Positions 32,572 to 41,927 of a stretch of 49,777 bases of DNA are shown here, piece by piece. The notes beneath the pieces were generated by a model. It was given only the letters and a program-made list of their open reading frames with translations. It was not told the origin of the DNA and made no database searches. The stretch comes from Phycisphaerales bacterium (lineage in GTDB: Bacteria > Planctomycetota > Phycisphaerae > Phycisphaerales > UBA1924), in NCBI GenBank assembly GCA_029260495.1, contig JAJDDD010000022.1, positions 1 to 49,777 on the forward strand. Direction: 5' to 3'. The translations under genes were made by a program, and so were the position numbers. How positions within the stretch are numbered: the first letter of the stretch is position 1; the number at the start of each line of letters is the position of its first letter.

Positions 32572-33896
32572 TGGAGCCCGCTGTGAACCAAACTATTCTC
32601 ATCCTGCTCACGATTGCACTGGTCGTGCTGAACGGTTTCTTTGTTGCGGCAGAGTTCGCACTCGTTAAGGTGCGTAAGAGCCGACTTGAGCGCCTCGCGG
32701 CAGACGGCGGCCTATTCTCAACTCGGGCGCTCTGGCTGGTGGATCGCCTTGACAATTCGCTGTCGGTGTGCCAGATCGGCATCACCATGGCGTCACTCGG
32801 TCTCGGTTGGGTCGGGGAGCCAGCCATCGCCCGCATGCTCGAGCCCACGTTCCACGCCGTCGGCGTCACATCTGATGTGGTCGTGCATACGGTGTCTTTC
32901 ATCGTCGCGTTTTCGATCATCACCGCCGCGCACCTGGTCATCGGCGAGCAGGTGCCCAAGATTCTGGCGATTCGGAAACCGGAGCCGCTTTCGTTGTGGT
33001 GCGCGCTTCCGTTGCAGTTGTTCTACGTGCTGTTCTTCCCGTTCATGCTGGCGCTGAGCGCAACGACCTCACGCCTTCTCAAGCTGCTCGGCGTTGTCGG
33101 AGGCGCGGAGCACGAGGGCATACACAGCGCGGAGGAGCTTCGATCGCTTGTCAGCGATGCGCACGTGTACGGCGGTCTTTCCCGCGCCAAGCACCGACTC
33201 ATTGACGCCGCGTTCGAGTTCGATGAAACCATCGCGCGGCAAATCATGGTTCCGCGCGTCGAGATTGCATTCTTTGACACCCAGCAAAGTCTGTCGCGAG
33301 CGTACGACACGGTGAAGGCAACACTCCATACCCGGTATCCCGTGTGCGAGGGTTCCCTCGACCACGTAGTCGGGGTCGTGCATATCAAAGATCTTTTCGG
33401 AGTTGGCCCAAACGAGGAGTTGGACGTACGGTCGATCATGCGGCCGCCTCGCTTCGTGCCAGAGACGACGCGAATCAGCAAGTTGCTGGGCATTTTCAAG
33501 GCAACGAAGCAACATCTCGCATTCGTTGTCGACGAGCACGGGACACTCGCCGGCCTCGTCACGCTTGAGAACGTGCTGGAACAGATTGTTGGTGAAGTTC
33601 AAGATGAGTTCGACGTCGAGACCCCGGACGTCGTGCCGGATGGTCCGGGGCGATATCTGGTGAACGGCGGCATATCGCTGGGCGCCTTGTCGCGTGAGCT
33701 CAACATAGACTGGACTTCGCGCGATGTTTCAACTATCTCAGGCTACATTACCGAAAAGTTGGGACACGTTCCCGTCGTAGGCGATCGCCTCGAACTGGAG
33801 GGCGCTGTCGCTGAGGTGGTTGCGGTTGGCAACTCGCGGGCCACCAGCGTTTGCATCACACTCCAGGAGATAGACTCCTCGGAGGCAACCAGTTGA
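32571..33896 (+). CDS. Hemolysin-type CNNM/CorB family transporter with CBS domains
   Basis: This is a 441-residue protein. An N-terminal DUF21 membrane domain (about 1-190, starting ILLTIALVVLNGFFVAAEFA) is followed by a CBS pair (about 210-335: IMVPRVEIAFFD, HVVGVVHIKDLF, AFVVDEHGTLAGLVTLENVL). The C-terminal CorC/HlyC transporter-associated domain has YLVNGGISLGALSRELN and SGYITEKLGHVPVVGD. Family members (CorB, CNNM, YhdP/TlyC type) export or regulate Mg2+ and Co2+. Overlap with corA supports a joint role in magnesium homeostasis. A GTG 12 nt downstream is an alternative start. Confidence 0.92.
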   Translation: MEPAVNQTILILLTIALVVLNGFFVAAEFALVKVRKSRLERLAADGGLFSTRALWLVDRLDNSLSVCQIGITMASLGLGWVGEPAIARMLEPTFHAVGVTSDVVVHTVSFIVAFSIITAAHLVIGEQVPKILAIRKPEPLSLWCALPLQLFYVLFFPFMLALSATTSRLLKLLGVVGGAEHEGIHSAEELRSLVSDAHVYGGLSRAKHRLIDAAFEFDETIARQIMVPRVEIAFFDTQQSLSRAYDTVKATLHTRYPVCEGSLDHVVGVVHIKDLFGVGPNEELDVRSIMRPPRFVPETTRISKLLGIFKATKQHLAFVVDEHGTLAGLVTLENVLEQIVGEVQDEFDVETPDVVPDGPGRYLVNGGISLGALSRELNIDWTSRDVSTISGYITEKLGHVPVVGDRLELEGAVAEVVAVGNSRATSVCITLQEIDSSEATS

Positions 33897-34172
33897 GAAT
33901 AGTCATGGATTTCCGCGGGGTCACAAGATCAAGCAAAATTGTCTTGAGGTGCGACACCGTACTGACACGAATAGTGGCAAACCTCATCACCAGCAATGAC
34001 GAGAGCAGCAGCGAGACCAACGACTACTTCGCTCCGCCGTTTGGCAACATCGTCGGCGGCTCTGCCGCTAAGATGGCCTCCTGAAACTAGACCGTGAACA
34101 TCTCGAATTGACCTACCCGCGTCAAGACCTAAGCTGAGAGTTGCGGACATTCACTTTCACGGAGCACAGGAA

Positions 34173-34808
34173 ATGTCTCAACTCGCTAAGAGTCTGATTC
34201 CGAGCGTTCTGATCGCGCCGATTGCCGCTATTGCGCCTGCGTCGGCCGCCATGATGACCTTCGAGCACGAAGCCAGGCTCACAGTGCCGGACGGCGGCTT
34301 CGCATCGTTCATCGCAGATGTCAGCGGCATCAATGGCATCGTCACGGATGTGGATGTTGAGTACAGCGTGTGGACCACGAACAACATTGCTGACTACGAC
34401 ATCGTACTGCGGCACCCCAATCTCACTCGCTCGCTCGTCGCCAGCGATCTTCAGTTCTTCGGCGGATTCGGGCAAACCCGTTTTGTCATTGATGACGACG
34501 CGCCGCCTCTCCCGAGTTCCCTCTCCAATCCGTCCGGCCAGACCTTTACCGGCCGCCCGACAGACTATGACTTCGTAAACGACATCGATCCCTTCGGCGA
34601 GGCGTTGCCGCTGAGTATGTTCAACGGCCAGGACCCCAATGGGATCTGGGTGCTCGTCATCACGGACGACTTCGACACCCCGGGGCAGGACTTCACCAGC
34701 CAGTTCGAGAACTTCCGACTGACGATCACCTACGACCCAATCCCCGCGCCGGGCGCCGCCGCCACCCTTCTCTGCGCCAGCGCGATCTGCCTGCGACGCC
34801 GCAGGTGA
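34173..34808 (+). CDS. Exported protein with P/Homo B-like domain and PEP-CTERM-like tail
   Basis: This is a 211-residue protein with an N-terminal signal peptide (hydrophobic stretch about 9-25, cleavage after APASA). A beta-sandwich domain follows, resembling the proprotein-convertase P domain (DVDVEYSVWTTNNIADYDIVLRHP, first part; then FNGQDPNGIWVLVITDDF near the end, like the usual NGxWxLxVxD). The end is IPAPGAAATLLCASAICLRRRR, the same PAPGA + helix + Arg cluster as the protein at 26171. It is probably exported and sorted by an exosortase-like enzyme. AGGAA stands 3-7 nt before the ATG. It is a single gene between the ion operon and the six-gene operon. Confidence 0.75.
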   Translation: MSQLAKSLIPSVLIAPIAAIAPASAAMMTFEHEARLTVPDGGFASFIADVSGINGIVTDVDVEYSVWTTNNIADYDIVLRHPNLTRSLVASDLQFFGGFGQTRFVIDDDAPPLPSSLSNPSGQTFTGRPTDYDFVNDIDPFGEALPLSMFNGQDPNGIWVLVITDDFDTPGQDFTSQFENFRLTITYDPIPAPGAAATLLCASAICLRRRR

Positions 34809-35404
34809 ACGTATGTCGGCCGCGAGCACGTGTGTCCACGCCCCCCCAGTTGTACATGATCCCGGCTCATAGGTGGATTGTTGCGCAGTCGGCGTGAGAG
34901 TGTGCCCGATGAATTTTTCTTCCACGAAATCGTACACTTGCGCCCGCGAAGCCAATCCTTGCTTTCACGGTGAACCCCTGTCCGACACCAATTGCTGCGG
35001 GGGGATGTGAGAACCGAGCGGCGTACATGTACGCCGCAACTTGCTCGACTGGCTACGTCAAGGCGTGACACAATGTTGTTGCTGCGCGCGTTCGTGTTTC
35101 AGAGGCCTGTGGCCACTGAGTTGGATCGTTCAAACCGGGCGTTATTGTCTCTATGCCCGGCATCAGCCCTCGACGCACCGCAGTTGTTAGCGCCGCGTGG
35201 TCTCAAATGCACGATGCATAACCCGCTCGAAGAGCAGAGGTATCTCTCTCCGCCTTAGGCCGCTCCAAGCGAACAAGTGAGGCGACGACTACCCGAGAGC
35301 TGGTGAAGTCAACGACCCCGGAAACACTGCCTATGCTATTGGAGGTTTGGGTGGTTGGCGTTGGCATTGCAGTTGGGCGCAGGGCGCCGCAGGAAGAAGG
35401 ACAC
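34809..35404. other. Intergenic region upstream of the six-gene operon
   Basis: About 600 nt without a supported gene. It contains a perfect 20-bp palindrome (35018-35037, listed separately) and presumably the promoter of the operon. A frame extending the dehydrogenase gene upstream to 35303 is open, but lacks a ribosome-binding site as good as that of the GTG at 35405. Confidence 0.5.
35018..35037. promoter_or_regulatory. Perfect 20-bp palindrome, possible operator
   Basis: GCGGCGTACA is followed immediately by its reverse complement TGTACGCCGC. With no spacer it suits a dimeric regulator (TetR/GntR/LacI type) better than a hairpin terminator, and no T-run follows. It is about 370 nt upstream of the six-gene operon. 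No regulator gene is adjacent, so the assignment is tentative. Confidence 0.4.
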
Positions 35405-36838
35405 GTGCAAATACAAAACCTGATCGACGGAGCCTGGGTAGGAGCCTCGGATAGCAGCAGCCTTCGCGTCGTCAACCCCGCGCGGGATGAGGTCATTGCC
35501 GAGGTTCCCTCTGTGGGAGTTGCGGAGACCCGGTCGGCGATCGACGCCGCGTGGCGGGCGCGCGTGGCGTGGGCTTCCAGGACCGCCGGTGAACGTGGCG
35601 ATTTGCTGTCCGCGCTGGCCGGCCTGATGCACCGCGACGCCGACAGACTGGCCGCCCTGATGACCTCCGAGCAGGGCAAGCCGCTTGCGGAGGCCCGAGG
35701 CGAGATCGCGTACGCCGCATCTTTTCTTAGCTGGGCCGCAGAAGAGGGCAAACGCCTGACCGGCGACATCATCCCTGCGTCGGCCCCAGACAAGCGCATC
35801 CTCGTGCTCCGCCAGCCGGTGGGCGTGACGGCCATTATTACACCCTGGAACTTCCCGGCAGCGATGATCACGCGCAAGTTGGGCCCGGCGCTCGCAGCGG
35901 GATGCACTGTCGTGATCAAGCCGTCCGAGTTGACGCCGCTCTCGGCGCTGGCGATTGGCGAACTTGCCTGCGAGGCGGGCATTCCCGATGGGGTAGTCAA
36001 CATCATCACGGGCGAGGCGGGCGCCATCGGTGACGTTCTGTTCGACGATGATCGGGTGCGGAAGCTCTCGTTCACCGGTTCGACCCGGGTCGGGCAGATG
36101 CTGATGTCCAAGGCGTCGAAAAACCTGCTGCGCCTCTCGCTCGAGCTGGGCGGGCACGCCCCGTTCCTGGTCTTCGATGACGCGGATATCGGCCAGGCAG
36201 TCGGAGCCGCGATCGCTTGCAAGTTCCGCAACGCCGGGCAGACCTGCATCTGCGCGAACCGGTTCTACGTCCAGGACGGCGTCTACGACGAGTTCGCAGC
36301 GCGGTTCGCAGAGGCGATCGAGAATCTAACCGTCGGCGATGGCGCGCGCGAGGGCGTGCAGGTCGGCCCACTTATCAACGACGCTGCGGTTGAGAAAGTC
36401 GAATCACATGTCGCGGACGCGCGGTCGCATGGGGCGAAAGTTACCGTCGGCGGTAAGCGAGTTCACCCCAAGGGCCTGGCTGATCGGTTCTACGCGCCGA
36501 CTCTTATTAAAGGAATGACGCCCGACATGGTCCTCGCCCGGGAGGAGACTTTCGGCCCGGTCGCGCCGGTCGCCCGATTCACCGAGGAGCGCGAGGCGAT
36601 CGAGCTTGCAAACGCCTCGGAGTATGGGCTTGCGGCCTATTTCTTCACCCGCGACGCCTCGCGCCTGATGCGCGTCGCCGAGGCGCTAGAGTACGGTATT
36701 GTCGGAGCCAACGACGGCGGGCCCTCGACAGCCCAGGCGCCGTTCGGCGGCGTGAAGCACTCCGGCTTTGGGCGCGAGGGCGGGCGGTACGCGATGGATG
36801 AGTACTCCGAGATCAAGTACATCTCGTGGCAACTCTAA
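35405..36838 (+). CDS. gabD: NAD(P)-dependent aldehyde dehydrogenase, succinate-semialdehyde dehydrogenase type
   Basis: This is a 477-residue ALDH from GTG 35405, preceded by AAGAAGG; this gives the usual family length. Catalytic residues are visible: Glu247 in LSLELGGHAP and Cys281 in FRNAGQTCICANRFYVQ. The cofactor region TPWNFPAAMI and FTGSTRVG are also present, and the C-terminus FGGVKHSGFGREGG is typical of the GabD/SSADH group. It should oxidise a short amino- or carboxy-aldehyde to the acid; succinate semialdehyde is the best guess, with 4-aminobutanal or glutarate semialdehyde as alternatives. First gene of the six-gene operon, 31 nt before the aminotransferase. Confidence 0.88.
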   Translation: MQIQNLIDGAWVGASDSSSLRVVNPARDEVIAEVPSVGVAETRSAIDAAWRARVAWASRTAGERGDLLSALAGLMHRDADRLAALMTSEQGKPLAEARGEIAYAASFLSWAAEEGKRLTGDIIPASAPDKRILVLRQPVGVTAIITPWNFPAAMITRKLGPALAAGCTVVIKPSELTPLSALAIGELACEAGIPDGVVNIITGEAGAIGDVLFDDDRVRKLSFTGSTRVGQMLMSKASKNLLRLSLELGGHAPFLVFDDADIGQAVGAAIACKFRNAGQTCICANRFYVQDGVYDEFAARFAEAIENLTVGDGAREGVQVGPLINDAAVEKVESHVADARSHGAKVTVGGKRVHPKGLADRFYAPTLIKGMTPDMVLAREETFGPVAPVARFTEEREAIELANASEYGLAAYFFTRDASRLMRVAEALEYGIVGANDGGPSTAQAPFGGVKHSGFGREGGRYAMDEYSEIKYISWQL

Positions 36839-36869
36839 CAAGACAAGAGCAGCGGTTCAGGAGCAATAG

Positions 36870-38192
36870 ATGTCCAGGAGCGACGATTTTATCCAGCGGC
36901 GCGAGCGAGTCGTGTGCCCGGGGGTCAGCCGCATGTCCGACCTCACGGTCGCGAGCGCGCAGGGTGCGATGTTCACCGACCTCGATGGTCGAACGTTTAT
37001 TGATTTCGCTGGCGGCATCGGTGTGATGAACGTGGGTCATTGCGACGAGGAAGTCGTCCGGGCGATCCGCGAACAAGCGGGCTTGCTTCTGCACACGAGC
37101 ATCCACGTTGCGACGTACGAGCCATACGTCGAACTGTGCGAGAAGCTCGTTGAGTTGCTGCCACACGGCACGCGCACGAAAGCGATGCTGGTCAACACTG
37201 GCGCCGAAGCGGTCGAGAACGCGATCAAGATCGCGCGTCAGGCCACCGGGCGTGCGGGTGTGATCTGTTTCACTGGCGCGTTCCACGGGCGGACGCTGCT
37301 GGCGAGTTCGCTCACATCGAAAGTGAGCTACAAAATGGGGTGCGGGCCGTTCGCACCGGAGGTTTACCGGCTGCCTTACCCGCTTGTCCGCCAGCACCGG
37401 GGCGATAGCGAAGAGGACGTGTCGCGGCGCGAGTTGCATCGCCTGCGGGGCGCTCTCCATGACACGGTCGAGCCGGGAAACGTCGCGGCGATCATCCTCG
37501 AATTGGTGCAGGGCGAGGGCGGGTTTAACGTCGCGCCCAGGGCGTACATCCGCGGGCTGCGCGAGCTGTGCGACGAGCACGGCATCGTTCTCATCTTCGA
37601 CGAGGTGCAGAGCGGGTTCGGGCGCACCGGGCGGTGGGCGGCGTACGAGCACTACGGCGTCACGCCTGACCTCTCCACCTGGGCCAAGTCTCTGGGCGGC
37701 GGGCTGCCCATCTCCGCGGTCATCGGGAAGGCCGAGGTCATGGACCGCACATCGCCCGGCACGCTGGGCGGGACGTATGGCGGCAATCCCGTCGCGTGCG
37801 CCGCGGCCCTCGCCACCATCCGGCAGATGGAATCGCTCGACCTCAACGGGCGCGCCGAACAAGCGGGCGCTCGCATCCGCGAACGGTTCGAAGCAATCGC
37901 AGCCCGCGTGCCTGAGATGACGGATGTCCGAGGCCTCGGCGCGATGATGGCGATCGAGTTCTCCAGCAACGGCGACCCGGCTCACCCGGACGCGCCGTTG
38001 GTCAAGAGCATCATCGCGACCTGCCGCGATAACGGGCTGCTCGTCATCCCGGCGGGCGTAGACGGCAATGTGATCCGCGTGCTCGCCCCGCTGGTGGTAT
38101 CGGCTGCGGATCTCGACCGCGGGCTTGATATCCTCGAAGAAGCGATCACAACACACACCAAGCAGCCGGCGCGTGTCGGTTCTGAAGGGTAA
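36870..38192 (+). CDS. gabT: Class III PLP aminotransferase, 4-aminobutyrate aminotransferase type
   Basis: This is a 440-residue fold-type I aminotransferase. The PLP lysine is Lys273 in TWAKSLGGGLPISAVIG. Other class III landmarks are NTGAEAVENAIKIAR, CFTGAFHGRTLLA, LIFDEVQSGFGRTG and GGTYGGNPVACAAAL. This group moves the terminal amino group of GABA, putrescine-derived intermediates or other omega-amino acids to 2-oxoglutarate or pyruvate, producing a semialdehyde for the dehydrogenase encoded just upstream. Annotation as GabT is by motif and context; an ornithine- or putrescine-type specificity is possible. It is followed after only 4 nt by the amidohydrolase gene. Confidence 0.87.
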   Translation: MSRSDDFIQRRERVVCPGVSRMSDLTVASAQGAMFTDLDGRTFIDFAGGIGVMNVGHCDEEVVRAIREQAGLLLHTSIHVATYEPYVELCEKLVELLPHGTRTKAMLVNTGAEAVENAIKIARQATGRAGVICFTGAFHGRTLLASSLTSKVSYKMGCGPFAPEVYRLPYPLVRQHRGDSEEDVSRRELHRLRGALHDTVEPGNVAAIILELVQGEGGFNVAPRAYIRGLRELCDEHGIVLIFDEVQSGFGRTGRWAAYEHYGVTPDLSTWAKSLGGGLPISAVIGKAEVMDRTSPGTLGGTYGGNPVACAAALATIRQMESLDLNGRAEQAGARIRERFEAIAARVPEMTDVRGLGAMMAIEFSSNGDPAHPDAPLVKSIIATCRDNGLLVIPAGVDGNVIRVLAPLVVSAADLDRGLDILEEAITTHTKQPARVGSEG

Positions 38193-38196
38193 CCCC

Positions 38197-39171
38197 ATGC
38201 ATCCATTCGCCGTCGCTGGTCTTCAGCTAAACATCTCCGGTCGACAGTCCAATCTGCCTCACTTGTGCGACCGCATTGAGATGCTTATGCATTTGTACCC
38301 GTGGGTGCAGATGGTGCTCGTCAGCGAGTTGGCGACGTTCGGCGGGTGGACCGGCAACGCCGTGCCTCTGCCCAGCGAGGTCGAAGAGACATACCGCAGG
38401 CTCGCGGCCAAGCATTCGATCTGGCTCGTGCCGGGATCGCTTTACGAGCAGACCACGGGCGGGATTTACAATACGGCGCCCGTGATCAACCCAGCTGGCG
38501 AGGTGATCGCGCGCTACCGCAAGATGTTTCCGTTTATGCCCTACGAAACCGGTGTCGAATCAGGCTCCGAGTTCTGCATTTTCGACGTGCCCGACATCGG
38601 CCGATTCGGGGTCAGCATCTGCTACGACATGTGGATGCCCGAGACGACGCGCACGCTCGCGGCGATGGGCGTTGAAGTTATCCTGCACCCGACGCTCACC
38701 GGCAGCATCGACCGCGACGTTGAGCTCTCGATCGTGCGCGCGACCGCGGCGATGAACCAATGCTACGTCATCGACATCAACGGCATCGGCGACGGCGGCA
38801 ATGGCCGCTCGCTGCTCGTCTCACCCACGGGGGATGTGCTTTATCAGGCGGGAAGCAATGAGGAAATGCTCCCGATCGAGCTCGATCTCGACCGGGTCCG
38901 CCGCTCGCGCGAAGTCGGGCTGAAGGGGCTCGGCCAGCCGCTCAAGAGCTTCCGCGACCGCGTCGTGGAGTTCCCGGTGTATGACCGCAGTTCGGGCGTC
39001 GCCGCGTATCTCGACACGCTTGGCCCACTCGTGAAAATGGCGCGCGGCTCCCGGGCCGGTATCGCAACGCCTGCGGACGTTGCCTCGCCCGAAGCCCCCA
39101 CCGCCCAAACGCCGGCGCCAGTTGCGGCTCCTGAAGTTGGCGTTTCCCCTGCTGAACCTGGAACCGCGTAA
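38197..39171 (+). CDS. Nitrilase-superfamily carbon-nitrogen hydrolase
   Basis: This is a 324-residue protein. The catalytic triad of the superfamily is in place: Glu44 (VLVSELATFGG), Lys109 (RYRKMFPFMPYE) and Cys142 (VSICYDMWMPE). Members hydrolyse amides, carbamoyl groups or omega-amides (aliphatic amidase, N-carbamoylputrescine amidase, omega-amidase). The substrate cannot be read directly, but its neighbours point to an amide of an amine or amino acid. After the catalytic domain (about residue 280) comes a Pro/Ala-rich tail (about 40 residues) of low complexity. It starts at ATG 38197, and its TAA overlaps the ATG of the decarboxylase (TAATG). Confidence 0.87.
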   Translation: MHPFAVAGLQLNISGRQSNLPHLCDRIEMLMHLYPWVQMVLVSELATFGGWTGNAVPLPSEVEETYRRLAAKHSIWLVPGSLYEQTTGGIYNTAPVINPAGEVIARYRKMFPFMPYETGVESGSEFCIFDVPDIGRFGVSICYDMWMPETTRTLAAMGVEVILHPTLTGSIDRDVELSIVRATAAMNQCYVIDINGIGDGGNGRSLLVSPTGDVLYQAGSNEEMLPIELDLDRVRRSREVGLKGLGQPLKSFRDRVVEFPVYDRSSGVAAYLDTLGPLVKMARGSRAGIATPADVASPEAPTAQTPAPVAAPEVGVSPAEPGTA

Positions 39172-41924
39172 TGCCACCATCTGATTCTGCTGCATCACGC
39201 TCGCCTGATCCCTACAGCGCGCCGCAACTGCGGCTCGACACGTGGAACGATCTCCAGACACGGTGCGCATGGCTGAGGGAGTTCAGCCGTGAGAAGAGGG
39301 ATCTGACAGAGCCTCGGGCGCTCGTCGCCGAGAGCTTGGCAAGACTGCGCACATTCGAGGCGTTCTGGGCCTTCCCCGGACCGGACCGCATGTCAAAGCT
39401 GACCGCGCTGCTCGAGCATGGCGCGTACACCGATCTCGCTCACGAGGCGCGCGAACTCGCCCGGCTGTTGGTTGGCGACGCCTACCGCCAGCGCAACGCG
39501 AGCCCGCATGCGGCGAGTCGCGCTGAGTCGCATGCCGATGGCAAGAGAGATTCACCGAACGCGCCCGTCAACATCGGCAAACCGTATTTTGAGGTGCTCG
39601 TTGTTGACGGGGTCGACGGGTACGACCATGAGGAAGTCCGCGACGGGTTCCGGACGTGCCGACGAGACACCGACGAGTTTGTGTATGACCTGGTCACCGT
39701 GCCCTCGCTCGAAGACGCGCTGATCGCGGTGCAGTTCAACTGGACGATCCAGACCGTCTTCCTTCGCTACAACTACGGATTCCGCACCGAACATCAGGAC
39801 GACGCCTTGCGCCGATATCTTGATGTGCTGGCTCGGGAGGCGATGCCAACATGCTTCGGGCTCGATCGCAGCGTGGAACTTGCCAAGCAAATCAAGAAAC
39901 TCCGTCCAGAGATCGACCTGTTCCTCGTCACCGATGCGCCGCTCGATCGGGTGGCGGGCAACCTGGGCACGAACTTCCGGCGTGTGTTCTACCGGCTGGA
40001 ACAACATATGGAGCAGCACCTGAGCATCCTCAAGGGGATCCGCTCACGTTTCGAGGCGCCGTTCTTCGACGCGCTGCGAAAGTACAGCGCCAAGCCAACC
40101 GGTGTCTTTCATGCGCTGCCCATTGCTCGCGGGAAGTCGATGAGCAGCGGGCACTGGGCCAAGGATCTGCTCGAGTTCTATGGACCGAACATCTTTATGG
40201 CCGAGACATCGGCGACCAGCGGCGGGCTCGATTCTCTGCTCCAGCCCAAGGGGCCGATCAAGCGGGCGCAGGATAATGCTGCCCGCGCTTTCGGCGCTCG
40301 CCAGTCGTACTTTGTCACCAACGGCACGTCCACCGCCAACAAGATCGTCGCGCAGGCTATGATCCGGCCGGGCGATATCGTCCTCGTGGATCGCGACTGC
40401 CACAAGTCGCACCATTACGCGCTCGTGTTGGCAGGGGCAATGACGGTTTATCTGGATTCGTACGCGTTGCCGCAATACTCGATGTACGGGGCCGTTCCGC
40501 TCGAGGAGATCGAACGCCAGCTCCTTGATCTCAAGGCGGCGGGCAAGCTCGATCTCGTCAGAATGCTGATCCTGACCAACTGCACGTTCGACGGCCTGAC
40601 GTACGATCCCGAACGCATCATGGAACGGGTGCTGGCGATCAAGCCCGACATGATCTTCCTCTGGGACGAGGCGTGGTATGCCTACGCGCGTTTCAGTCCG
40701 ACGCTTCGGCGGCGCACCGCGATGGACGCGGCGCGCCGACTTCGGGCCAAGTTCCGATCGAGTGAATACAAAGCCGCTTTCGCCTTGGGTGACGCCGCGC
40801 CGGATGCGCCCGACGGCGGGCGCCCGATGGTGGACCCCGACCTCGCCCGCGTTCGTGTATACGCAACACAGTCAACACATAAGACGCTTACTTCGCTGCG
40901 CCAGGGCTCGATGATCCACGTCTACGACGAAGATTTTGAACAGAAGGCTTCGGACTCGTTCCACGAAGCCTTCATGACTCACACGTCAACGTCGCCCAAT
41001 TACCAGATTGTCGCCTCGCTCGACGTCGGCCGGCGTCAGGTTGAGCTCGAGGGCTTCGAGATGGTCGAGCAGACGATCGGGCTCGCGATGACCCTCCGCC
41101 AGCGCGTCAGCGAGCATCCCGACATCGCCCGATTCTTTTCTGTGCTGCGCCCGGCGGACATGATCCCTCCCGAGCATCGCCCCTCGGGCCTCGACTTCTA
41201 CTACGACAGTGAGCACGGATGGGGGCAACTCGACCGCGCATACCGGATGGATGAGTTCACGCTCGACCCAACGCGCGTGACGCTCTACATCGGCGGCACG
41301 GGCATGGACGGCGACACCTTCCGCCACCTGCTGATGGATAAGTATGACATCCAGATCAATAAGACCTCGCGCAACACGGCGTTGTTCATGCCCAACATTG
41401 GCACCACCCGCGGTGACATCGCTTACCTCGTCGGCGTGCTCGTCGAGATCTCGCTCGACATCGCTGATCGGCTCTCGGTGGAGAGCGACTCCGGGCTCGC
41501 GCGCCACTCAGCCCGCGTGGATTCGCTGGTGGAGGGTCCACCACTGCCCAACTTCAGCCGGTTCCACGACGCGTTTAAGCCCGACACCGCTCCGACGCCC
41601 GAGGGAGACCTTCGGCGTGCTTACTTTCTGGCATACGACGACGAGAACATCGACCTGATCGGGCTCGATCGTGGCACGCTCGCAGCGATCAAGGACGGGC
41701 GCGAGTACGTATCGGCTGCCTTCGTCACTCCTTACCCGCCAGGGTTCCCCATCCTGGTGCCCGGACAGGTGCTCAGCGCCGAGATCATCGCGTACCTGCT
41801 CGCCCTGGACGTCAAGGAGATTCACGGGTACGACCCCTTGAAGGGGCTCCGTGTATTCACCGAGGAGGCGCTCGAACGTGCTGCGGCAGGCGAACTCACT
41901 TTCATCAACACCGAAAGGGTGTGA
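39171..41924 (+). CDS. Orn/Lys/Arg decarboxylase family protein, extended form (917 residues)
   Basis: This is a fold-type I PLP decarboxylase. About 150 extra N-terminal residues of helical and low-complexity sequence precede a CheY-like wing domain (about 150-300, FEVLVVDGVDGYDHEEVRDG). The PLP domain follows (TSATSGGLDSLLQPKGPIKR, FVTNGTSTANKIV, VDRDCHKSHHYAL, LWDEAWYAYARFSP) with the cofactor lysine at Lys571 in QSTHKTLTSLRQGS. A C-terminal domain closes the protein. E. coli AdiA, LdcI and SpeC are about 710-755 residues, so this is clearly longer. The reaction is probably decarboxylation of ornithine, lysine or arginine to a di- or polyamine; which one is not decided. Start overlaps the previous stop, and the next gene begins 3 nt after the stop. 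Confidence 0.88.
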   Translation: MPPSDSAASRSPDPYSAPQLRLDTWNDLQTRCAWLREFSREKRDLTEPRALVAESLARLRTFEAFWAFPGPDRMSKLTALLEHGAYTDLAHEARELARLLVGDAYRQRNASPHAASRAESHADGKRDSPNAPVNIGKPYFEVLVVDGVDGYDHEEVRDGFRTCRRDTDEFVYDLVTVPSLEDALIAVQFNWTIQTVFLRYNYGFRTEHQDDALRRYLDVLAREAMPTCFGLDRSVELAKQIKKLRPEIDLFLVTDAPLDRVAGNLGTNFRRVFYRLEQHMEQHLSILKGIRSRFEAPFFDALRKYSAKPTGVFHALPIARGKSMSSGHWAKDLLEFYGPNIFMAETSATSGGLDSLLQPKGPIKRAQDNAARAFGARQSYFVTNGTSTANKIVAQAMIRPGDIVLVDRDCHKSHHYALVLAGAMTVYLDSYALPQYSMYGAVPLEEIERQLLDLKAAGKLDLVRMLILTNCTFDGLTYDPERIMERVLAIKPDMIFLWDEAWYAYARFSPTLRRRTAMDAARRLRAKFRSSEYKAAFALGDAAPDAPDGGRPMVDPDLARVRVYATQSTHKTLTSLRQGSMIHVYDEDFEQKASDSFHEAFMTHTSTSPNYQIVASLDVGRRQVELEGFEMVEQTIGLAMTLRQRVSEHPDIARFFSVLRPADMIPPEHRPSGLDFYYDSEHGWGQLDRAYRMDEFTLDPTRVTLYIGGTGMDGDTFRHLLMDKYDIQINKTSRNTALFMPNIGTTRGDIAYLVGVLVEISLDIADRLSVESDSGLARHSARVDSLVEGPPLPNFSRFHDAFKPDTAPTPEGDLRRAYFLAYDDENIDLIGLDRGTLAAIKDGREYVSAAFVTPYPPGFPILVPGQVLSAEIIAYLLALDVKEIHGYDPLKGLRVFTEEALERAAAGELTFINTERV

Positions 41925-41927
41925 TTC

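Noticed and set aside
33851-34084. 77-codon frame after the CBS-domain transporter
   Set aside because: Overlaps the end of the transporter gene in another frame and encodes nothing recognisable.
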